The notes under the pieces were generated by a model. The model was given only the letters and a program-made list of their open reading frames with translations, made no database searches and was not told where the DNA came from. Position numbers and translations under genes: made by a program. Of a stretch of 64,000 nucleotides of DNA, positions 25,001 to 37,118 are shown piece after piece; position 1 is the stretch's first letter; each line of letters starts with the position of its first letter. Source of the DNA: Cytospora piceicola (Eukaryota; Ascomycota; Sordariomycetes; Diaporthales; Cytosporaceae); assembly GCA_023375675.1 (NCBI GenBank), contig JALQBC010000004.1, positions 1-64,000 on the forward strand, read 5' to 3'.

Positions 25001-25557
25001 GTCTGGAAGTTGGATTGAAGAAGACCTGACAATGTCCTTTGGCCATCGGCATACTGCCTAACGAAGTGTTGCAGAGTACGGTCCAAGTTGGCAAAGTCAT
25101 TGCGATTCTGAATCACATGAGCCTGAGTTTCATCACACACTCGTCCGAGAAGAGAAGTCTCCAGAGTTCTCTGGGACATCAAGAGATTTTCCTTGAGCTT
25201 TCTCAGTCTCCGACTGTGCCGAAACGATCGCACTGTCGCACTTATGGCAGCTCCGATTTCACGCCTCTTCTTGGGATCGAGATACGCCACCTCATCCCGA
25301 AGGGCCTTGGCGTCCTCTAAGCACTGGTTTGCGACTTCGATAAATTCCTTGTCCTTCGCCGTCAGGTTGTTTGGGAAACGGTTGAGTTGTTCAGTGATCG
25401 ACGTTGCTATTTCTTCGAGATGGCATCCGCTCGCAGCCAGGTTGAAGTCCGGATGGCCAGTTTTGTAAATTTCCTTGCACAGTGAGATAGTTTCTATTCC
25501 GAAACTGATCACCTGCATCACATTGCAGGCGACGCTTAGAGCGCTGAGGGGGTCCAT
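22023..25557 (-). CDS. NACHT-domain STAND (NLR-like) protein with a reading-frame break
   Basis: Frame 1 runs from the ATG at 25557 to TAG at 22939. A second frame opens at 23033 and runs to TAG at 22023. Both are open over 22939-23033. Frame 2 (PRPQTFEQSLRRSHFLPAAF and onward) continues the protein well, so removing one base in the overlap gives about 1177 aa. Domains: an N-terminal STAND-type helical domain (MDPLSALSVACNVMQ), coiled coil to about 270, NACHT with P-loop FWISGKPGSGKST near 345 and Walker B HCFFLDGLDEV near 465, then a helical region ending VHRSAFDFL. No WD40, ankyrin or TPR repeats are visible. The family contains non-self-recognition and heterokaryon-incompatibility proteins. 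Specific partners cannot be inferred. Confidence 0.75.
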
Positions 25558-26075
25558 GACTTGCGGTTTCTATTCTCGCGGGCGTGATGCTGTATTGCTT
25601 GTTGGTCTGATGGAGAACTTGTAGCTTTGGAGGTCGGAGCTGACATGGTGTTTAAAATATCTAGGACACAGCCTCCTCCCACTATATCACATGACGTTAA
25701 CTCTACCTGCATAAGTACAAGCGAACCTGGAGTGGCGACAAGGTCCAGGGGCGGGGTCGAAGGTCAGTTCAGCTGCACGCCGGTACAAGTGCGTCCTTGG
25801 TTTTTATACTTCGAATATCACCTTCAATTATACATATGTGTAGCCGCAGTCTCTCTGAATAAAACATCTAATGTATTCTTCTGTATATGAGTAGAGCGAA
25901 TCACGGAACCGTCAACCAAGAACCTCATTTTCTCGGTGTAGGTATCGAAATAGTGCTGGCAGGAGGCAATCGTGGCCACCCACAGTATATTCTCCAACCA
26001 ACTAAGTGCTAAAGAACACAGTCATCAGAGCCGTCAACATGCCCTCTCTATCCCCCTCCTCCTACCATTCCAAAC
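25558..26075. other. Intergenic
   Basis: Promoter side of the NACHT gene and 3' flank of the methyltransferase gene. No coding signal seen. Confidence 0.5.
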
Positions 26076-27663
26076 TTAAGCCAGCACCGCCTCAATAGCC
26101 CCGAACGGCGTCCCCGGCGCCGAATAGAACCTCTCGATCCTAAGCCCAGCCCGCGCAAGCAGCTCCTCCCACTGCCTCTCCGTGCGCTCCATGCCCGTGA
26201 AGGTCATCATGGTCATGTCGATGTGTGCGCTCTGGCTGCTGACGCCGCTGGCCGGCAGGACCTGCTCCGCCACGACCACGCGAGAGGGCAGGTCGCGGTC
26301 CATGGCCGCCGCGAGCTGCTTGAGGATGGCGACGGAGGAGTCGTCGGACCAGTCGTGGAGGATGCGGCGGAGGTAGTAGATATGTGCGCCTGTGGGTGTT
26401 GTATTCGTCAGCATCATTTTATATCCCCGAGTCCTTTCTGGGAGGGACAGAAAAGAGAAGAGAAGGGGTACGGTAAATGGAAGAAAGAGAGAGAGAGAGT
26501 GTGTGTGTCAGAGGCATATGCTCACCCTGAACAGGCTGTTCCGCAAAGAAATTATGCGCCATCTTCACCACACCATCCACATCCTCCGCATCAGCCACGA
26601 CCTCCTCAAGGTCCTGCAACACCACTGTCCCCTTGATATCCCCGCACAGCTCGCGGATCTCCCGGCTTGTATAGCCCGCGCCACCGCCGACATCAACGAC
26701 CAGCGGCGTCTTCTCGTCGTCCCTGGACCCATGTAACTTCTCAGCAAAAGGATACAGCCCAACAGCCCAGACCCCATTGAAGCTCTGCGCCTTCATAGCT
26801 TCGTTGCAGTCGGCCTGTCTCCTCGGGAACTGCGCAATATGAGTCCAGCGATCTTTTCCCTCAGTCCGGTGTGCAAACGTATAGGGGCAGTTCGTCGGTT
26901 CCGTAGGCACCCTCCACCCTCCGTTCTCCCGAAAGTATTCCGGCATCATGATCAGAGCGGGGAAGTGCTCGTCAAACACTTTGATAGGTAAAGTCAGTAT
27001 TTGCATGAAGGATGGAGAAAAGGGGAATATCGAGACATCACCCAGGAGTATCACTTTGTTGTTCCCGAGTCAAACACATCTCGGGTTCAAACCAATTTCA
27101 CAACCCGAAATGGAAAGACAATCTACTCACTCTGCCTAAACATAGCAGCCAAGTGCGCCACGCCAACCCCCCCCCGAGGAAACACCCACCTGCGCATACA
27201 CCTCCTCAGCAACCTCGACCACCGGCCCGGCCCCAACCGCCGTGACGTTCCGCAGGAGGCGCACGAGAAGCGCCTTCTCGACGTCCCCGCCGCCAGGAAG
27301 CCTCGAGATCAAGACATCCGCCGTCATGGGCGTCCCGTCCTCGGGCAGCGCGGCAAAGACGCCCATGTCCAGGAGACACCTGAGGGCCGAGGCCCGGCAC
27401 ACGGACCCGAGGAGGTCGTACATGGCGCCGGCGGGGCCCTGGACCTCGGCCAGGAGCTTCTTGGCCTCGACCTCGAGGGCACCCTGGGCTGCCGCCTCGG
27501 TGGTCTTGCTGCTGTTGCTGTTGGCGGCGTCGTCAGCGCCGAGCTTCTTCTTGGAGGTCTCGGCGTAGGCGGTGGCGGCGGAGCTGACGCGGGCGATCGC
27601 GTCGCTGATGGACGCGGTGCGCTGGGCGAGGGACTCTGGGGTGAGGGGGCCAGGAGTTGCCAT
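26076..27663 (-). CDS. SAM-dependent O-methyltransferase (COMT type), one-base frame break in exon 1
   Basis: Exons 27663-27131, 26978-26526 and 26389-26076. With one base fewer in the C9/G9 run at 27167-27175 the model closes at 432 aa, the size of fungal secondary-metabolite O-methyltransferases. As written, frame 1 ends shortly after the run. The downstream frame (GVAHLAAMFRQ, spliced to MFDEHFPALIMMPEYF) is clearly the continuation. Seen: an N-terminal helical dimerisation region, SAM motif LVVDVGGGAGYTS, LQDLEEVV, YYLRRILHDWSDD with the catalytic-type His, and GMERTERQWEELLARAGL. It would transfer a methyl group to a phenolic hydroxyl. No polyketide synthase or other cluster gene lies nearby, so the substrate is unknown. 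Confidence 0.8.
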
Positions 27664-28640
27664 TGTGATTGTGTGGTTTTTTTGTCGACGTTACGAAGAG
27701 GCCGGGTGTCGTACTGTATAATGAAGGGATATGTGGATGTATGTAGGCTATGGTGGGCAAGCGGACTTGTAAGAGGTTTGTGTATATATAGATATATAGT
27801 ATGAATCCTGAGGAGCAAAGTTTTCTGGCAAATAAGAAGGTCTTGAACGATGGACAAGCAAAACCCATAGTCTCGATCAAGGCACGATCATGATGGCGGT
27901 TTTATATGATTTGCTCCGTATGATTCTCCTCTCACAGAGCTGTGACAGAAATCCGACCCCGAGCCCGAGAAATGCAAAGTTCGGGGTCGGGGTCGGTACC
28001 GAGATACTCCAGGCTTGCAGCGTTGTGGTGCCTACCAAGCGATTCTGAGATGATTCCTTCGTGAGATGGTTCAATGTTGCGGTGGCTTTGCTGTGGTTGA
28101 TCTTCGGCTCGTTTGCAAGTCAACTGGTTCGTATGACCGCTTCTTCAACCGAAGAAACCTCGGAGATAGCCTCTGAACACTACGGCCGGCTTGAGTCCAG
28201 ACGGCCTTGCCAAACATAGACATGCACACCAAAGCATAAGCACGTTCGGTGTTAACGCAAGCCTGAACCATCGAGACTCGCTTCATTGTCTGTAGACCTC
28301 CTCGGGCAAACGACCGACTGTCTAAAGTCTGTTGTTATTTCTCTAAATTCGTCGAGACAAACTGCCATCAACTTCACCCAGCCAAATAAAATGATACTAT
28401 ATCGCTATGTGCGCATGCTTGGGGCCGTCTCTCAACATATTACAATTCTTTCCCCCTTTCATCTCCATCATGGAGTCGCTTCGCGTGACTTTTCACTTCC
28501 TGCCCGTGCTAATTCTGTTTTCGTCTCCTGTTTGCTTGTCCCTCTGTGCCTCCGCGATGATTTCTACATCATGTTCCCCCAAATTCCCCTGACAATAGCC
28601 AACGCTCCATAATGACGCGACTCCACTGCTTCTGCCCGAT
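27664..28640. other. Intergenic
   Basis: Upstream of the methyltransferase and 3' flank of SSD1. A GGGTCGGGGTCGG tract lies near 27980-27993. No gene seen. Confidence 0.45.
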
Positions 28641-31600
28641 CTACAGGGCATAGGGGTTCAGCGAGCGGATGGTCAGGCATCTGTGTAGCAGGATGTTAGC
28701 TTCAGGATGGTCTTGCTGCAACGGGATGTGTTGAACTTACGGTGGGCTCTTGCTAAGGTCCGTCTTCAGGATGATGGGAATACGAGTCATCTCCGTCACA
28801 TCCTGAATGTATTCACCTCCCTCCTCTCTCAGCTTGAAGAGACTCAGGTACTTCTCCTTGTTGGTCAGACGGTTCTCGGGAGCCTCGACCGTCGGTACCT
28901 TGGAGTCCGACTTGGTGCGGTGCAGAATGCCGACTGCACTGGTCGAAGCAGACCGAGTGGGCGATCCTGGAACGCTCTGGGTGGGGCGCTCAGCAAGAGA
29001 AGCACCAGCCATGGCCTCGGTAACATCCGATGCATTGTCGTCATCGTCATCGAAAAGGGCGTCGGTGGCCTCGCTCGAGATGGTGTGCGTCTCGGTCTGC
29101 TTGCGCGCGGCCTCTTCCCGTTCCTTCTTGGCCTTCTCTGCCTCCTCGGCCTTTCTTGCTGCCGCCATGGCGTTGGTCATCCGAACAGATGCGCCAGCCT
29201 TGGGCCGCTCATCCTCCGGAATGTAAGCCGAGCTCGGCACACCCTTCTCCCAGTACAGCTCAAGAACCCTCTTCTCTTTTCTGAACTCAGCCTTCTTGAG
29301 AGGCAGTTGGTCGCAGTGCACACGCTTCTCGAAGCCCCACTCGGGGATCAGCACGTCGAACGCAGACTCGTAGACACAGAGCACAATGCCTTCGCTGACG
29401 AGGTCACCGTTGACTTCCTGTCGTTTCTTGTCCATAGTGCGGCAGGCTTCGATGTGGATGCTCTGCTCCTGGGCGTTCTGAGCCGAATCCTTCTTCGTGT
29501 TGCAGCTCTCGACAGTCTTGACGAGGTTTTCGAGGTCCTCACTGTATTCGACCTTGCCCTCAGACAGGACGGCCTCGAGCTGTCGGTGGACCAAAATGTC
29601 GGCATAGCGACGGGTCGGGCTGGTGAAGTGAGTGTAAAGTGGCAGGTTGAGAGCATAGTGAGGCCATAGCTGCTTGACAGTCTTGCCGGCAATGTAGTAT
29701 TTGGCACGCTGCATGGACTTGAGGACAAGCGTCTCCATGCCCTTCCTGGTGTCAGGGTCATCAACCTTGAACAGGCTATTCTGCAGAGCGCCGGCGCTGG
29801 AGCTATCGATGTCGTAGCCCAGAGCAGTCATGCGTTCAGCGAAAGTCTGGAGCCTGCGAGGGTTGGGGGCACCTTGTCTGCGAAGGAGGGCCTTTTCAGG
29901 AAGACCTTCGGCAACACGCTGCGCAACATACGCATTGACCTTATGCATGAGCTCTTCGATAAGTTCCATTGCAGCGGTCGATTCGAAGACGTTGTCCTTG
30001 ATAGGAATGTTCTCGTCGTCCAGCTGGTGGAGCAATCGGAGAGGTGCGATAGGCTCACTACCGGATCCCAGACGGGACTCGCGGAACTTCTGTGCAACGC
30101 CCTGTTCTTGGTTAGCTACAGACAATGTGAAAATAGTTCTGGGTCACTCACATAGAGGATCTGCAGATCCCTCAATTCAACAGCAGAATGGCTGAACTCG
30201 TTCTCTCCCGAGAGAGCACTGTCAATCTCCGAAAGAGCGACTTTGCCGCTGCTCTTGATGACACCCTTACCAACCCAAGTGTCACCTTCAGCGACGGCAC
30301 CCGTGTGTGGGTTAACCGCAAACACTACGCTGACAGTGAGGCGCTCTTCACCCGGCTGTAGAGAACAAACCTCGGCAAATAGCTTGGGTGGAAGCATGGC
30401 ACATGTCCTGTTGACCAGGTGCACGGCGGTACCGCGCTTCTTGGCCTCACGATCAACGAGAGAGTTGGGCTTGACGAAATGAGTGACATCTGCAACGTGG
30501 ACACCAATCTCAATCTTTCCGTCAGGGAGCGTCTTGACGTGGACGGCGTTGCTCAGCTCAGCAGAGCCATCCATGTCCAAAGTGAATGTCTTGTCGTCGC
30601 GGAAATCGCGACGCGCTGCAACGGCTTCCTCCTCCTCCTTAGCGAGAGACCAGTCCTGAAGACCAACACTGCGAAGGACCGCCTCGGAAAATTCGTCCGA
30701 CGAGAAGTTGTTGTCGCGCAGTAGGGCATCTGTCTCAACCTTGAGATCACCCATCTTGCCGAGCTGTTCAACCAGCGTGCCGAAGGGGTGCAGCGATGTG
30801 ATGGGCCATCTCTTGATGCAAGCGACGAAGATGCGGTCAGCATAGTCTTGGTGTTTTTCAACAAAGTCCCGAGGTGCTTGCTCCGTGGGGATTGCAATGA
30901 GGGGAACCCGCTTATCGGTTGGCTTGAACCATACGATCTTAGGCTTCTCCTGCTGACGGCTATCCTGATGGCGGCCGCCATCTCTGGCAGCGCGCTCGGC
31001 CTCCTGCTTCTCTTTGGTCGCCTGGCTGCTTGGACGGAGCAAGCCAAGATTGCCCGAGAACATCTGACCGGCGACGCGCTCAATGACTGCGACGATGTGA
31101 CCAGCATACAAGGGCTTCTGCTCATCGTTGATTTCTTCCTCCTCGACCAGGAGCAGACTCTGTCCCTCGACTTCAACGTCGTCGTTTTTCTTCTGGGTAG
31201 GACGCTGTCTAAGACTGCCCCTCCTACGAATGCCACCGTCAGCAGTGCTGCTGTCATCGGCGTTTTGGTTGCTCTGGCCACCACCGTTTGTAGAACCAGA
31301 ACGAGTGTCGGTGATGTCCTTGCGCTTCTTCTTCTCCTCCTTCTCACGCTTCTGAGACCACACCTCGTCAACATCTAGCAGCTCAACAGCAACGAGATCT
31401 CCTTCGAGAGCACGGTTGCGATCCTTGCTACCGCAGATGAAGATGTCGGCATCCAGAAGTCCGTCCTGAGTGGAGACGTAAGCATCACTGCGATTCTTCT
31501 TGTTCACACGCAGAACACCGGAAACAAGCTGGCCCTCTCCCAGAAGGGCGGGCAAAGTAGCTTGCGGAAGGTAAGGAGTGAAAAGGGTCTTTCTCTGCTG

Positions 31601-32932
31601 CTGCTGGGACTGCTGAGAAAGTTGAGGTGCATGTTGGCTTCCCTGCAGGCCAACAAAGTTTTGACCGCCCATCTGAGCGGCCTGGAGTGCCTGAAGCTGG
31701 CCCAGTTGCAGAGCATTGAGCTGCTGTCCGGGATAGATCTGAGGCATCATCATCTGGCCGGGCATCTGCATCAGCTGGGGTTGACCGGGGTACTGGAAGG
31801 CACCAATCGAGCTGACAGACTGGCTCATGGAGCCACGAGAGCGGTGGCCTGGCTGGAAGCCCCCCTGGGGCTGCGCGGGTTGCTCTTGGGGCTGGGCTTG
31901 CGGTGTGCGCCAGTTGGAATCAAAGTTGCGGGATGAGGACCGGTTGTGGGCAGATGCACGGCGCGGGAACTCATTGCTCTGGACGGATTCGGTAGAAACG
32001 TGGGAGCCACCGCGGCCAATGGCGCCACCGCGACCATTGGCGCCTACGGCCATGCTCTGGCTTCTACCGTGGCCGCCACCACGTCCTCCCCTGGAGGAAG
32101 CGCCCTGGCCGACCGGGGATTCGGCAGAGACTTGTGTGGGAGACTTGGCTTCATCATCAGGAGCAGGGGCTGCGGGGAAGGAGAAGCTTGAGGTGGTGCG
32201 CTTCTGCTGAGCGATCTCGGCAGCCTTCTTTGCATCGGCAAGAGCCAGGGAGTGTCGCCTCTGATGACCGCCTCCGGCCGGGGCACCACCGCGTCCACCT
32301 CGAGCACCGGCATTCTCTCGGCCCTGTGGTTGTTGCGGGGCCTCAAAGTTGCCAAATGTAGAGCCAGATGCCCCGGAAGAAGGCGCAGGGGGTGGTCCCA
32401 TGCCCATGTTGGGAATAGCCGACTGATTACGGCGATGTGACAAGGGTTGAGTTGGGGCACCCATCGACATATTCTGCTGTGGTAGCTGGTTTGGGAACTG
32501 GAACCCCGTCTGTGGGGACATGTTGGCCATGCCCTGTACGGGATTAAAGCCAGGTATGTGCTGGCCAGGCGGCATCATGCCCATGTTCAAGTATTGCTGC
32601 TGGGCTTGGATTTGTTGGTGTTGCTGCTGCAACAGCTCTATCTGCTGTTGGATAGCCATTTGCTCCACTAGAAAGGAAACGAGCTGGTCAGCCTTTGTTG
32701 CGACTTTGATGGGACTACGTAGACTGCGCACCAATCCGCCTCCCGGATGGCATGGCAAGATGGACAATGGAACTGGGATTCGGATTGGGACAGGCGACTT
32801 ACTTCCGGGATTGGCGGCGAACATGCTCACCAAGGGTGTCATCTCAGAAGGGCTTCGGCGATGGGCGATATGGAGTCTCCGGCCGGTTGGACCTGGGACA
32901 CCGGTCTGGGGAGGTTGCTGCTGCCCCTCCAT
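28641..32932 (-). CDS. ssd1: SSD1/Sts5-type RNA-binding protein (inactive RNase II fold)
   Basis: Exons 32932-32803, 32667-30152, 30101-28741 and 28680-28641 give 1348 aa. The last exon encodes TIRSLNPYAL, a typical Ssd1 ending. Ssd1 binds mRNAs for cell-wall and polarity proteins and represses their translation. N-terminal 400 residues: Gln-rich, then Gly/Arg-rich with Ser sites, disordered. Cold-shock/OB region near 410-500 (LFTPYLPQATLPALL). RNB domain from about 735. Where active RNase II/R enzymes carry an Asp cluster, this has TLDMDGSAELSNAVHV, consistent with a non-catalytic RNA-binding pseudoenzyme. The C-terminus has a Lys/Glu coiled stretch. The leader is long and repeat-rich. Confidence 0.95.
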
Positions 32933-33192
32933 TGTGGGCTAGTCTATCTCGACGAGCAGATGAAGTTGCAGAGTTGCAGGTATTGGTTGCGTTTGCAGAT
33001 GTCGATGCAGGCGAGTGGTTTTGTGTGTGTTTCTGGAGCTTGATACTCTGTGGATGGTTTTGTATGACGCTGGAGCGGGATACGGAAAGACAGTGGGAGT
33101 TGTCTGGTCGTGGTTGTCCAAGGTGTTCCCCAAGGTTGTATGGAGAGAAACAGAGCTCGAAAGGAGGGTCAATGAAAGGATGAGAACGAGTA

Positions 33193-33231
33193 TGTGTGTG
33201 TGTGTGTGTCTGCGTGTGTGTGTGTGTGTGC
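33193..33231. repeat. (TG)n microsatellite
   Basis: TG dinucleotides interrupted once by CTGCG, about 260-300 bp upstream of the SSD1 start and so probably within its leader or promoter. On the SSD1 strand this is (CA)n. Confidence 0.9.
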
Positions 33232-33446
33232 AAGGAATGTGTCGTGTCAATGGGGATTGGGGCGATGGAAGTAATGTCGCACAGCTCCGTCTCCTCTGCA
33301 GAACAGGACAGGACAGGATAGGACGACAGGAAGCTGATGATGCAGCAGAAGGATGAGGAAGGAAGTTGAGAGAGTTGACTGAAGACAACGAGCAAGAGGT
33401 GAAGAGGAGAAGCTTGGAAGTTCAAGACTGCCTCCCCAGAACATTA

Positions 33447-33511
33447 GACACTGGTGACTGGACACACTGCACACACTGGAAACTGGATACTGGACACTGG
33501 ACACTGGACAG
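33447..33511. repeat. ACTGGAC tandem motif upstream of SSD1
   Basis: Seven-base units (ACTGGAC and one-step variants) recur about eight times, with three perfect units at 33490-33510. The reverse complement of the same unit is found in tandem upstream of SET1 at 54151-54200. Confidence 0.7.
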
Positions 33512-33854
33512 ACCGCACAAGGTCACAGGTCACAGGTGGTCTCGTCCGTCCCCACTGCTGAAACGGACCAGCTCATTGGTTCCAGGGGTCACTTGGTGCC
33601 TCTGGATGCCCTTTTCCGAGCTGCCCGCTCCATGGATGCCCCTACCCCATTTTAGGTTGGATCGTGGGCCAGGCATGAGCTTCTCTTGCTTTTAGCGCAC
33701 ACCACACCCAACGGACTGCTGCCATTTCAATGATTCTCCAAGGCTCCTTCCTTGAGGACGACATTCTACATACACTAGTAGACCAAGTACCTTGATAGGT
33801 ACCCAAGTTGACCATGTACACGTAGGCAGCTGGGCATGTACCTGTATTGGATGT

Positions 33855-33890
33855 ATTGATGATTGATGATTGATTGATTGATTGATTGAT
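33855..33890. repeat. (TGAT)n tetranucleotide repeat
   Basis: Run of ATTG/TGAT units, five perfect copies preceded by imperfect ones. No function evident. Confidence 0.85.
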
Positions 33891-35267
33891 TCTATCAGAA
33901 CCCTCTCCAAAGTTTGCCCACCTACTTAGGTAGATACGGATCCATACCAGGTTGACTCCAGTATTGCTTCCCGTGTTCGTTTGTTGTACAGTATAGTGCA
34001 ACACAGCACGGTATAGGACCACGACAAGTACATTGACTGATGATAGATTCGATACGCCCAAGTGGAGTCTTCCGCAAGATGTCCGTTGTGATGATCAACA
34101 ACTGGTGTCCTTGTGCTTCCATCATCATCTCACCCTCCACTGCCTCCTCGCACCCATGTCATGTCATTCAAGCTTCCAAGCTTGTCATCCTCAGCTCGGA
34201 CTTGGAACTACCCAAGTAGTGTACATAGTGGTTGTACTAAATTATTTCCTACCATTGGTTGTCAACGTCTACGTAATGATCGCCAAGCAAGCTTGAATAG
34301 AAGGATTGCTGCCACGACTCGTCAAACCCAACTCGAGACAAGCTGGCAAGACAGGAGTTGTAAAAGCAACAGTACCTACTAAGTACCCAGGCAGGCTACC
34401 TAGGGTAGATCTACACTATGGATTACAAGTACGTACATGTTGTTTGCTCTGTAACCAAAAAAAGGGGCGGAGGGGTGGTTCATGGCGACGGCGCCCGGGC
34501 CGTTCTCTTACTATTTGGTCCGGGTCCACTTCCGTCTGCACCCAGCACCTGCGCCAGCGCCGTTGTCCATTTGCGGAAGGGTAGGTAGATTGACAGATTG
34601 AGACAATTAAATAGGTCCAATGACTTTACGCTGTGGATTCCAACTCCAATGGGCTATTGAAGTGGCTCTCAATTTTTGATACGAGATACAACAAATGGGA
34701 TTTAACGTGGACAATGGGCAAAGCAGGTATAATGAATTGAAATGGTCGGCAGAATGGCCTCTGAAGCTTTGACGTAACCGGCTGGGGTGGAGAGCTGGAG
34801 CTGACTTCCCTTTCCGTCAAGCAACCTGGTGCGGGCAGCACCTGGCAGCCTCAATGGAAGGTACGCAGTACAATTGCTGCATACACAGTAGTCGTCGACA
34901 ATCGGCTGACATGGGTGGTCAAGGGTGCTCGGTAGACCGCCCGGGACAAGTGGGGCAGGCGGTCGCGCTTTCTGCGAGCAGAATCCCAAAAAAATGGGGT
35001 CTTATTGTCTTCTAATGTTTCCCATTCCTCAGTGTTTCCCTCCAGCCGCGATGCCGTGCTGCAAGGGACCTGGGAACTTGCCTGCTTTATTTAGTATTTT
35101 GAGCACGCTTCCCTTGATCGATCTGATTTTCCCTTTCAGTCACGATCCCGACTTCCAACACCCAACCACCCAGCCAATTCCCAACTCTCAACCCTCAACT
35201 TTACTGGGTACGCATCCGTGATCTGCAGGGACGCTCCAACCAACAGTCAACCCGTTACCTTCGGCCA

Positions 35268-35322
35268 CCCGCACCTGCGCCTGCGCCTGTACCTACACCT
35301 GCACCTGTACCTGCACCTCCAT
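35268..35322. repeat. CACCTG/CGCCTG hexamer array before GLE1
   Basis: About eight hexamers of the form N-N-ACCTG or N-N-GCCTG run in register, ending some 25 bp before the GLE1 start codon, so probably transcribed as 5' leader. Pyrimidine-rich on the coding strand. Confidence 0.7.
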
Positions 35323-35345
35323 CCACCCGAGGGCATGCAGCCGCC

Positions 35346-37118
35346 ATGACGACTCCTTCACCCGCCCATCGGGCGTCACGCTACCCTCGCGCCAATATCC
35401 AAACCTCGAGTCCAGCGAACTCGTCAGTGGCCGACTTTCTCAGCCCCGACCGAAACTCCGAGCAGTCCCACAAAGATGCCCTTGCTGCAGCCGCAGCCGA
35501 ACACGAGCGCATACGTGCAAAGGCGTAAGTATTCAGGTGCAATGCCGCCATGCTATCCTGCTTGTAGCCCACGGCCATTGCTGACTTGAAGGTCTCAAAA
35601 GAGAGCATACTCTCTACGTATACGAGCAAATCACCGAGAGGAAGCGACTGGAGGAACAGACGCGACGGGAGCAGGAGCGAATAAAGGTCGAACAAGACCG
35701 CATCAGGGCGGCGCAGGAGAAGATCAAGGCCGAGGAAGAGCGATTGCGCGCTGAACAGGCTGCAAAGGATGAACAGAGGCGGTTACGAGACATCGAAGCA
35801 GAGAAAGTGCCGCCTCTCACACCTCTAGAAGCAAGAGCCCCTCAGCAGCAACCATCAGAGGCCACAGCTGCTGCACCGACGCGTTCCTCTGCACCTACGA
35901 CCCAAGCAAAGTCGACGCCAGCTGTTCAGCCACCGCAACAACCTACCCCCCAAGAAAAGCCCACCGCTTCGACCGTCAATGGCAGTGCCACCTCTGGGCC
36001 TGCGACGTCCAATCCATTCGGCGCTCCAACACCCACCATCGCACCAGCGCCGGCTACGGCTGCGGCCGTCAAACCCACACCAGCGCCGGCGCCCGGCCCA
36101 ACAGACCCCAAGAGACTGCGCGCTTTGGAAATCCACAAAAACCTAAAGCAGCTGCGTGCCGCTATCGCTTCCCAAGGCAACCAGGACAAGGCACTGAAGA
36201 CCAAGGCGGGAGATCTGCGCCGGGAACTTCGGAAGTCGGTTGGCCAACTGTCCATGGATAAGAAGGGCAACCAGGTGGTTGTAGGTGATATCTGAAATGA
36301 TTCCGATGTAGCTGGCGCTGACATAAGAACAGGTACAAAAGATTGTCAAGGTACTGAAAGAGGCCCTGGCTAACGAGGTCCGGAGTCCAATGGTGGATCC
36401 CAGCTTGGTCGTATTTGCGCCGCGACAACCCGTGGAGGGTGCAGCATATAATGCCGAGATGTCCAGTCTTTTCCTCTTTCTGCTGAACCACCTGTCGAAG
36501 GCCATTATCAACCAGTGCATCAGCGAGGTGTCGACAAACACGAAGTCCGCTGACCCAATCGGAGTCTGCGCGGCGTCGATCTTTTCAGATCCTGCTTTTC
36601 ACTGGCGAGGACAGCCCCTCATTGACGTTCTCGTTGCCAAATTTCATGTCGTCTGCCCGGTGCTTTTCGGAATTAGAGGCTCTGAGAAGAACGAGCGAGG
36701 ACGAGATCTGGTGGCATGGAAACGACGAGGCAACGCGTGGATCCCCGAAAACGAGCACATTGACAGGCAGAGAGGTTTGGGAGCTGGCTACGCAGCGATC
36801 GCTCTTCGAGACTTCTCAAGATCGAAGAAGCAGAACCCCTACCCAATGACACACTACTGGGAGGCAATGGCCAAGATTGTCAACACGCCCCCCGCAGAGA
36901 TGTCGAACACGCAGTGCATCGTTCTCAAGGCGATGATCGAGCACTATGAGCAGCGATTCCTGCAATTTTATGGCAATGCAGCCATTGCAGCTCTGCGACT
37001 GGCCCTGGTGGATTTCCCGGCGGCGGCGTTAGCCGCGGGCTTGAAGGACTCGGCCGTGCAGTCCCTAGTTGTACATGGTCAGCTCTTGAAGGCGAAGGTT
37101 GGTCTGGATGTCGCTTAG
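35346..37118 (+). CDS. gle1: GLE1 nucleoporin, mRNA export factor
   Basis: Exons 35346-35524, 35602-36280 and 36333-37118 give 547 aa, close to the usual fungal length. Gle1 sits on the cytoplasmic face of the nuclear pore and, with inositol hexakisphosphate, activates the DEAD-box helicase Dbp5 during mRNA export. Seen: a disordered N-terminus, a long Arg/Lys/Glu coiled coil at about 60-150, a Pro/Thr/Ala linker to about 235, then the helical GLE1 domain (KIVKVLKEALANE, LNHLSKAIINQC, FHVVCPVLFGI, GLGAGYAAIALRDFSR, YPMTHYWEAMAKI). The exon 2 donor could be GTAGGT at 36281, as chosen, or GTGGTT 6 bp earlier. Either keeps frame. Confidence 0.93.

Larger units (their letters stand above)
32933..35345. 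other. Divergent intergenic region, SSD1 and GLE1 promoters
   Basis: 2.4 kb with no supportable gene but many simple repeats, annotated separately. The SSD1 side has TC/GA-rich leader sequence. The middle has several GGTACC/AGGTAG palindromic fragments near 33790-33930 and 34370-34410. Confidence 0.5.

Noticed and set aside
27070..27090. GGGTTCAAACC, a tRNA B-box look-alike
   Set aside because: Lies inside the methyltransferase intron with no A box or cloverleaf around it.
30788..32210. Plus-strand open frames inside SSD1
   Set aside because: Antisense shadows of the Gln/Gly-rich and RNB coding region; no family features.
33193..33890. Regular repeats that could suggest a CRISPR-like array
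   Set aside because: They are di- and tetranucleotide microsatellites without unique spacers, in a eukaryotic genome.
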